Positions 59,138 to 64,000 of a stretch of 64,000 nt of DNA are shown here, in pieces. How positions within the stretch are numbered: position 1 is the first letter of the stretch; each line of letters opens with the position of its first letter. The notes under the pieces were generated by a model, which was not told the DNA's origin, searched no databases, and saw only the letters and a program-made list of their open reading frames with translations. This DNA is from JAJPHF01 sp035293805 (lineage in GTDB: Bacteria; Chloroflexota; UBA6077; JAJPHF01): positions 1-64,000 of the forward strand of contig DATGMD010000063.1 in assembly GCA_035293805.1 (NCBI GenBank). Reading direction: 5' to 3'. The translations under genes were made by a program, and so were the position numbers.

Positions 59138-60115
59138 CTACGCGCGGGCGAGCGCGGCCGCCTCGACCTGCGGGCGGTAGCGAGCGCACAGCTCCTGCCA
59201 GAAGGCGGCGAACTGGTCGGCGCGCTCGCGCACCTGCTCCGGGATCTCCACGAACGGGGGGCGCAGCGGCCCGGGCTGGCAGTAGCCGGCCTTCGCGATC
59301 GCCAGCTTGCTCGCCGTCTCGCGCCAGGAGAGCGGCGGCACGCCCCCGCCGCCGATGTTGTTTCGACTCACGTCCAGGATGATGTCGCGGGCCGTCGCCA
59401 CGTCGCCCCGCTGCACGGCGTTGCGCAGCGCGATCATCGGCCAGGGCCCCATCCACACGTCGTACGACCAGAAGCCCGCCGCGCCCAGCTCCATGAATGG
59501 ATAGGCCTGCGCCCAGTTTACGAACACGCTCAGCCGCCCGTCGGCGATCTGCATCAGTTGCATCATCTGGCGCGGGTCGCGGTGGCTGTCCTTCATGGCG
59601 ACGACGCGGGGGTTCTGGAGGAGCTGGTTGAAGGCGCTCACCGGCAGCGTGATGTTGTGCAGCACGGGGTTGTGGTAGATCATGATCGCCAGGTCGGGGA
59701 ACAGCTCGCCGATGTCGTGGTAGAAACGCACCGCGTTCTCGACCGTCGCCGGGAAGTAGAAGGGTACGCCGACCAGCACGCCCTCGGCGCCCGCGTCGCG
59801 CGCCACGCGCATCTTCTGCACGACCTCGCGGCTGTTCAGCGCCGTGCAGCCGATGAACAGCGGCACCCGCTTGTTCACGGCCTCGACCGTGGCGCGCGTG
59901 ATCGTCTCGAACTCCGGCCAGAGCAGCGTGTGGAACTCGCCGAAGCTGCCGGTGGTGGCGATCACCTGAGCGCCGTCGTCTTTGATGATCTTGTCGACGG
60001 CCGTCTTGAGGTTGTCCACCGCGACGGTGTTCGTCGCGTTGATGTCGGCGGCATCCGGCGTGGCGAACGCCGGCATCATCGCCATGATCCCCTTGAGGTC
60101 CTGCGCGGTCAGCAT
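59138..60115 (-). CDS. DHDPS-family hydratase-aldolase-like protein
   Basis: The ATG at 60115, with GCAGGAGGGACG upstream, gives 325 residues of the N-acetylneuraminate lyase/DHDPS class I aldolase fold. The Schiff-base lysine is probably in VVAMKDSHRD, with the catalytic tyrosine in IMIYHNP. The pattern LTAQDLKGIMAMMPAFATPD, TGSFGEFHTLLWPEFETI, FIGCTALNSREVVQKMR and the tail GPLRPPFVEIPEQ resembles the hydroxybenzylidenepyruvate hydratase-aldolase subgroup from aromatic ring degradation more than true DapA. The substrate is not shown by sequence. It stands alone on the minus strand. Confidence 0.85.
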   Translation of the reverse strand: MLTAQDLKGIMAMMPAFATPDAADINATNTVAVDNLKTAVDKIIKDDGAQVIATTGSFGEFHTLLWPEFETITRATVEAVNKRVPLFIGCTALNSREVVQKMRVARDAGAEGVLVGVPFYFPATVENAVRFYHDIGELFPDLAIMIYHNPVLHNITLPVSAFNQLLQNPRVVAMKDSHRDPRQMMQLMQIADGRLSVFVNWAQAYPFMELGAAGFWSYDVWMGPWPMIALRNAVQRGDVATARDIILDVSRNNIGGGGVPPLSWRETASKLAIAKAGYCQPGPLRPPFVEIPEQVRERADQFAAFWQELCARYRPQVEAAALARA

Positions 60116-60456
60116 CCTCGTCCCTCCTGCCGCGGCGAACCGGTCGGCGCGGCGCCGCGCGGCACGTGCGCAGCAACGGGGCTGCAGCCGCGCGCCTCTC
60201 TCACCGGCAGGAGTATACCTGCATTGCCCCACGCCCGGCGGCACGCGCGCCCCGCGACGGGCAGCACGGGGCCTCCCCCGGTGGTCCCGGCGAGGCCCGC
60301 CGGGGCGACAGGAGCTGATTCCACGCCCCGCCCGGCGCGCGTCGGCCGCTCCCACAATCTCTCCATAGTTTGTTAGGACTTCCTCCACGCGATGTGGCAC
60401 ACCTAGTGCGCTGTTATCTCGTGAGGGCCACAGAGCAGCGCGAAAGGAGATCGACG
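60116..60456. other. Divergent intergenic region, 341 bp
   Basis: It lies between the aldolase start and the start of the exported Asp/Arg-repeat protein. AAGGAGATCGACG precedes the right-hand ATG. I saw no clear promoter, repeat or RNA gene. Confidence 0.4.
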
Positions 60457-61047
60457 ATGTGGACCCACAGTCTCGCCCGGCTCGGCAGCACCTTTGGCCT
60501 CGTCGCGGCGCTCGGCTTCGTCGCGGCGCCGGCCGTACACGCCCAGGACTGGGACCACGGTCACCAGGCCGGCGGCGTATACGCACAGCAGGATGATCAT
60601 GATCGTGCCGGCCCCGATCGGGGCCGCGATCAGGACGACCGGGGACGCAATCAGGACGACCGGGGCGACCGCGATCGGGGTGATCGGGACTACCATCAGG
60701 CCCCGCCGCCGGTCTACGTGGTGCCCGAGCAGCCGCAACCCGCGCCGCCGCCCATCGTCGAGCCGGTACCGGTGCCCGTGACGCCCGACGTGCAAGCCTA
60801 CGTGCTGCCGCCGCTCGAGGCGCTCTTCCCCACCGCGGACTTCGCGGACTATCCGCCCGAGCTGGTGCCCATCGGCAACAACCTGTACGCGGTCGTCAGC
60901 CCGTCGCTCTTCTGGGGCCCGGACCAGCTCGCGGCCGCGCAGGCCCTCGCGGCGCAGCTCGATCAGAGCACCCCGGGGTGGGGGGCTACCGTCCTGAGCG
61001 GCCCGGAGGGCTACGGGGCCTACCTGACCTACCAGGCGTACTTCTAG
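60457..61047 (+). CDS. Exported protein with Asp/Arg-rich repeat segment
   Basis: The ATG at 60457 with AAGGAG upstream gives 196 residues. The signal peptide is LGSTFGLVAALGFVAAPAVH with cleavage near HAQ. Residues 40-85 are strongly charged and repetitive (RGRDQDDRGRNQDDRGDRDR), encoded by imperfect GGGGCGACCG/GATCAGGACGACCG repeats. A Pro-rich linker (PPPVYVVPEQPQPAPPPIVE) follows, then a C-terminal domain of about 75 residues with LFPTADFADYPPELVPIGNN and YGAYLTYQAYF. I do not recognise a family. The layout suggests a periplasmic or cell-wall protein. Confidence 0.75.
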   Translation: MWTHSLARLGSTFGLVAALGFVAAPAVHAQDWDHGHQAGGVYAQQDDHDRAGPDRGRDQDDRGRNQDDRGDRDRGDRDYHQAPPPVYVVPEQPQPAPPPIVEPVPVPVTPDVQAYVLPPLEALFPTADFADYPPELVPIGNNLYAVVSPSLFWGPDQLAAAQALAAQLDQSTPGWGATVLSGPEGYGAYLTYQAYF

Positions 61048-61066
61048 CGCAGACCGCGGAACGGTT

Positions 61067-61121
61067 GGGCGCAGCAGCAGCGCCCCTACATCGCCGGCGG
61101 TGTAGGGGCGCTGCTGCGCCC
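61067..61121. terminator. 21-bp stem hairpin downstream of the exported repeat protein
   Basis: GGGCGCAGCAGCAGCGCCCC plus TACA pairs with TGTAGGGGCGCTGCTGCGCC plus C: 21 base pairs with a single 3-nt CAG bulge and a 10-nt loop. It lies 20 nt after the stop codon and 120 nt before the next plus-strand gene. A transcript terminator or repeat-type hairpin. Confidence 0.7.
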
Positions 61122-61240
61122 AGGCAGGGGAACTCTGAACCGCTTCGTTAGGGACTTACTATACAGCCGGTTGGTGGCTCGGCAGACGGTGCGGTAGAGT
61201 GAGGCCAGTAGCGCCCAGCAGCCAGGATAGAGGAGCCAGA

Positions 61241-62077
61241 ATGGAGCCTGCGACGGAGAATGCGACGCAGAGGATCACGATCGGCGGGGATCTGACGGTC
61301 AATCGAGTGGGCCTGGGCACGAATCGCATCCGCGACGACGCGGCGTCGCGCGCCGTGCTGCGCCGCGCGGTGGAGCTGGGCGTCAACTTCATCGACACGG
61401 CGGACAGCTACACGGGCGAGGCCAGCGAGCGCACGATCGGCGAGGTCCTGGCATCGTATCGCGGCCAGGTCGTGATCGCCACGAAGGGCGGCATCGTCGT
61501 CAACCCCTCCGGCGAGCGCAGCCTGAACGCCTCGCCCGAGTACCTCCCGCGGGCAGTCGAGGGCAGCCTGGCGCGGCTCCAGGTGCCCCAGATCGACCTG
61601 TACTTCCTCCACAAGGTCGATCCCAAGGTGCCGATCGGCGAGAGCGTGGCCGCGCTGCGCGAGCTACAGGCCGCCGGCAAGATCAAGCAGCTGGGCGTCT
61701 CGACCGTCACGCTCCCCCAGCTAGAGGAAGCGCGCAAGCACGCCACCATCGTCGCGGTCGAGAACCAGTACAACATCTCCGACCGCGAATCTGACGACGT
61801 GCTCGACTATTGCGCGCGCGAGGGGATCGTCTTCGTGCCGTACTACCCCGTGCGCACGAGCAGGCTGGCCCAGCACGAGCGCGAGCTGGCGCCGCTGCTC
61901 GCCAAGTACGATGCCACCCCCACCCAGCTCGCGCTGGCCTGGCTGCTCTGGCGCTCGCCGGTCATGCTGCCGATCCCCGGCACGCTGTCGGTCGAACACC
62001 TGGCGCAGAACGTCGCGGCCGCCAACATCGCGCTGGCGCCCGACGACGCGGCGACGCTGGCGCGACTGGCGGGATAG
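61241..62077 (+). CDS. Aldo/keto reductase
   Basis: The ATG at 61241, with AGAGGAG 5 nt upstream, gives 278 residues. The AKR catalytic residues are visible: Asp in GVNFIDTADSYTGEASERTI, Tyr in the same segment, Lys in VVIATKGGIVV and His in IDLYFLHKVD. The substrate and NADPH region near the end (MLPIPGTLSVEHLAQNV) is typical. It is soluble and NADPH-dependent by family. It converges with the F420/FMN oxidoreductase gene, with one base between the stops. Confidence 0.94.
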   Translation: MEPATENATQRITIGGDLTVNRVGLGTNRIRDDAASRAVLRRAVELGVNFIDTADSYTGEASERTIGEVLASYRGQVVIATKGGIVVNPSGERSLNASPEYLPRAVEGSLARLQVPQIDLYFLHKVDPKVPIGESVAALRELQAAGKIKQLGVSTVTLPQLEEARKHATIVAVENQYNISDRESDDVLDYCAREGIVFVPYYPVRTSRLAQHERELAPLLAKYDATPTQLALAWLLWRSPVMLPIPGTLSVEHLAQNVAAANIALAPDDAATLARLAG

Positions 62078-62078
62078 C

Positions 62079-63026
62079 TCAGAAATTGCGCTGGCCGAGG
62101 AAACGCAGCGTGCGCTCGACACTCGCCTCGGCGTTGGCGCCAGCGGGAAGCAGGCTCAAGATTAGCTCGTCCACGCCGGCGTCGAGGAAGCGGCGGATCC
62201 CCTGCGTCACCTGCTCCTCGGAGCCGGTCAGCAGCAGGTCGTCGACGAGGCTGTCGCTGACGGTGCCGCTCGCGGCCTCCGTGTGGCCCGCCTGGGCGAA
62301 CATCGCCTGGTAGAACGGCAGCCGCGTATAGACTGCCAGCCGCTCGCGCCCCGCCTGCTTCACGGCGGCCGCGTCGTCCGTCACCAGCGTCAGCGCGTGG
62401 CCGACGAGGCGCGGCTGCACGCCGTCAGTCCGCTTCGCCGCCCCCGCGAGCAGCGCCGGCCGCGCCACGTCGCGCAAGAAGGCCGCGGGGGTGACCCAGC
62501 TGATCGCGCCGGCCGCCAGCTCGCCCGCCAGCGTGTAGGCCGCGGGGCGCAGCGCGGCGAGGTAGATGGGCACGTGGGGCGGATCGGCGATGCGCGCGTG
62601 GACGCGGAAGCGCTTGCCCTCGAAGTCCACCTGGCCGTCGTCGAACGCCTGCTTCAAGATCGTGGTGTACTCGCGCACCTGCTCCAGCGGCCGCTCGAAG
62701 GGCAGGCCGTAGGTGTTCTGGATCGTCGGCCCGTGGCTAGGCCCGATGCCGAGGCGGAAGCGGCCGGGCGCCACCTGCTCGATGGCGGTGGCCTGCTGGA
62801 TCATCGCGATGGGGTGACGCGAGAACGTGACCGCGATCGAGGAGCCGAGCTGGATCTGCCGCGTCTGCGTGCCCGCGACGGCGAGCGTGGTGAGGCTGTC
62901 GGGCCCCAGGCCCCCGGCCGTCAGCCACACCGAGTACACGTTCGCCTGGTCGGCCCGCCGAATGAGCGCGACGTTGTCCGGCAACGTCGGTCCCTGCACG
63001 TGGATGCCCACTGCCCGGTCTGCCAT
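62079..63026 (-). CDS. LLM-class F420- or FMN-dependent oxidoreductase
   Basis: A 315-residue TIM-barrel enzyme. Landmarks are AVGIHVQGPTLPDNVALIRR, VYSVWLTAGGLGPDSLTTLA, LGSSIAVTFSRHPIAMIQQA and PGRFRLGIGPSHGPTIQNTY. The pattern GxGPSHGP and RHP is common in F420-dependent LLM enzymes. It is followed upstream by the truncated binding-protein gene on the same strand, so the two may be co-transcribed. The substrate is unknown; activities of the family include oxidation of alcohols, reduction of nitro or unsaturated compounds, and methylenetetrahydromethanopterin reduction. Confidence 0.9.
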   Translation of the reverse strand: MADRAVGIHVQGPTLPDNVALIRRADQANVYSVWLTAGGLGPDSLTTLAVAGTQTRQIQLGSSIAVTFSRHPIAMIQQATAIEQVAPGRFRLGIGPSHGPTIQNTYGLPFERPLEQVREYTTILKQAFDDGQVDFEGKRFRVHARIADPPHVPIYLAALRPAAYTLAGELAAGAISWVTPAAFLRDVARPALLAGAAKRTDGVQPRLVGHALTLVTDDAAAVKQAGRERLAVYTRLPFYQAMFAQAGHTEAASGTVSDSLVDDLLLTGSEEQVTQGIRRFLDAGVDELILSLLPAGANAEASVERTLRFLGQRNF

Positions 63027-63074
63027 CTGCCTCGTCCTCCTTCCCGCGTGTTCGCCAGCAGTGTACCGCGCGCC

Positions 63075-64000
63075 CTACTGCCGCCCCAGCTGCTGGAGCG
63101 CGTAGTCGGCGAGCGACGTGTCGATCAGGCGGTCGGCGGGGAGAGGATCGGTGTAGGTGGTGGCGTGCGAGGCGATGTGGACGCGCTGCTGGTCGAGCAA
63201 GCTCTCGACGTCGAAGGTCAGGTTGGGGTCGAAGCGCGGCATGAATTGGAGGGAGCGCACCAGGTCGGGCGAGTTGCCGGTCCAGCGCGCGAACGTCTCC
63301 ACCGTGGCGTCGCTCTTGAGCTGCTCGTCGGTCTGCACGTCGCGGATCGCGCGCAGGAAGGCCAGCATGTAGCGGCGGCCCAGCGCCACGTCGTCGCGGC
63401 GCAGGCGCGTGCCGGCCATGATGACGATCGAGAAGCGGTCGCCCATCGGGCCGGGGTCGAGCGGCACGGCCGAGCCGTCCCGCAGGATGCGCGTGGCCCA
63501 GGGGTCGGAGAAGGTGCCGCCGTCGAGCTGGCCGTTCATCATCGCCAGCGGCGCGTCGGGCAGCGGCATGTTGACGAGGTCCACGTCCTCGTTGCGCAGG
63601 CCGGCATTCTCCTGCCACTTGATGCGCGCGTAGTTCGCGCCCGAGCCGGGCGCGACGCTGAACACCCGCCGCCCCCGCAGGTCGGCAACCGTCCGCACCG
63701 CGCCGCTGTCGTAGAGGTCCTTACGGACGAACACCGGCACGGGGCGCGCGTAGGCGACCGGCGCGATGATGCGCACGTCCATGCCCTGGTTGACGGCGTT
63801 GTAGAGCGGCACGGCGATCGAGCCCATCGCCGCGTCGAGCTGGCCGTTCGCCAGGAAGGCGATCGCGTCGGCGGCCGATTGCAGCGCCTCGGTGTCCAGC
63901 GCGACGCCCTGCTCCTGCCAGTAGCCGCGGTCGATCCCCACGAACAGCGGCGCGTTGTCGAGCGCGTTCACGTAGCTCATCTTGACGCGCTGGAGCGGCG
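63075..64000 (-). CDS. NitT/TauT-type ABC transporter substrate-binding protein, 5' end beyond the window
   Basis: The gene runs off the right edge. The reading frame remains open to the last base (LQRVK precedes the methionine at 63980), and the signal peptide and lipobox are not visible, so that methionine is internal. Landmarks are MSYVNALDNAPLFVGIDRGY, FLANGQLDAAMGSIAVPLYN, VFVRKDLYDSGAVRTVADLR and KWQENAGLRNEDVDLVNMPL; it ends RLIDTSLADYALQQLGRQ. It resembles the protein at 54350-55459. It lies 48 nt upstream of the F420/FMN oxidoreductase gene on the same strand, so an operon is likely. Confidence 0.9.
   Translation of the reverse strand, partial: PLQRVKMSYVNALDNAPLFVGIDRGYWQEQGVALDTEALQSAADAIAFLANGQLDAAMGSIAVPLYNAVNQGMDVRIIAPVAYARPVPVFVRKDLYDSGAVRTVADLRGRRVFSVAPGSGANYARIKWQENAGLRNEDVDLVNMPLPDAPLAMMNGQLDGGTFSDPWATRILRDGSAVPLDPGPMGDRFSIVIMAGTRLRRDDVALGRRYMLAFLRAIRDVQTDEQLKSDATVETFARWTGNSPDLVRSLQFMPRFDPNLTFDVESLLDQQRVHIASHATTYTDPLPADRLIDTSLADYALQQLGRQ

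Overview
The window is about 70% G+C, densely coded, and rich in short hairpin repeats between genes. A system I (Ccm) cytochrome c maturation operon, seven NitT/TauT-type substrate-binding proteins, two luciferase-like oxidoreductases, two family III CoA-transferases, two UbiD enzymes and a reductive-dehalogenase-like protein together suggest a heterotrophic soil, water or thermal bacterium of the Chloroflexota (Thermomicrobia-like or a related uncultured class). This is inferred from gene content; there is no rRNA or other phylogenetic marker to confirm it, and I saw no tRNA or CRISPR array.

Region 1 (0.3-12.2 kb, minus strand) is a nearly complete cytochrome c maturation operon. Reading along the minus strand it runs thioredoxin-like CcmG, a CopD-like membrane protein, CcmE, CcmF, CcmH, a CcmI-like protein fused to an Asp-box propeller, an unknown membrane-anchored protein, CcmA, CcmB, CcmC and a 57-residue CcmD. 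Two tandem substrate-binding lipoproteins follow. Region 2 (12.4-17.5 kb) holds housekeeping genes: a CNNM/CorC-type membrane protein, threonine aldolase, and a short cysteine ligase with MshC-like features.

Region 3 (17.6-31.6 kb) looks like an aromatic or unsaturated carboxylic acid degradation island. The minus strand carries two UbiD decarboxylases, the prenyl-FMN synthase UbiX, an archaeal-type CTP-dependent riboflavin kinase, an FMN-binding split-barrel protein, a benzoate-CoA-ligase-like enzyme, two family III CoA-transferases (one lacking the catalytic Asp) and an ABC ATPase. A divergent LysR regulator faces the operon across a promoter with a LysR box at the canonical -65 position. 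A permease and a second ATPase follow the regulator. Together the genes suggest uptake of an acid, CoA activation and prFMN-dependent decarboxylation, with the flavin cofactor supplied locally; phthaloyl-CoA chemistry is the closest described parallel.

Region 4 (31.5-44.5 kb) has a short-chain dehydrogenase, an M16 peptidase pair (one inactive, one active), two further substrate-binding proteins, an orphan PotA/FbpC-like ATPase, a luciferase-like oxidoreductase, and an FAD oxidoreductase-ECF41 sigma factor operon with a recognisable ECF41 promoter. A 260-bp repeat lies in inverted orientation on both sides of this block. Region 5 (44.9-49.8 kb) is a complete BMP-type nucleoside ABC importer.

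Region 6 (49.9-64 kb) is accessory metabolism: three more substrate-binding proteins (the last truncated by the window edge), a Gfo/Idh/MocA oxidoreductase, an Uma2-type protein, a GlcG/HbpS protein, a DHDPS-family hydratase-aldolase-like enzyme, an aldo/keto reductase, a second luciferase-like enzyme and small exported proteins. Its most unusual part is 55.8-58.5 kb: a soluble RdhA-like double-cluster iron-sulfur protein, a second RdhA-like protein ending before the iron-sulfur domain, and a ferredoxin fused to a GlcG/HbpS domain. I regard this three-gene unit as the best candidate for an undescribed redox system here.
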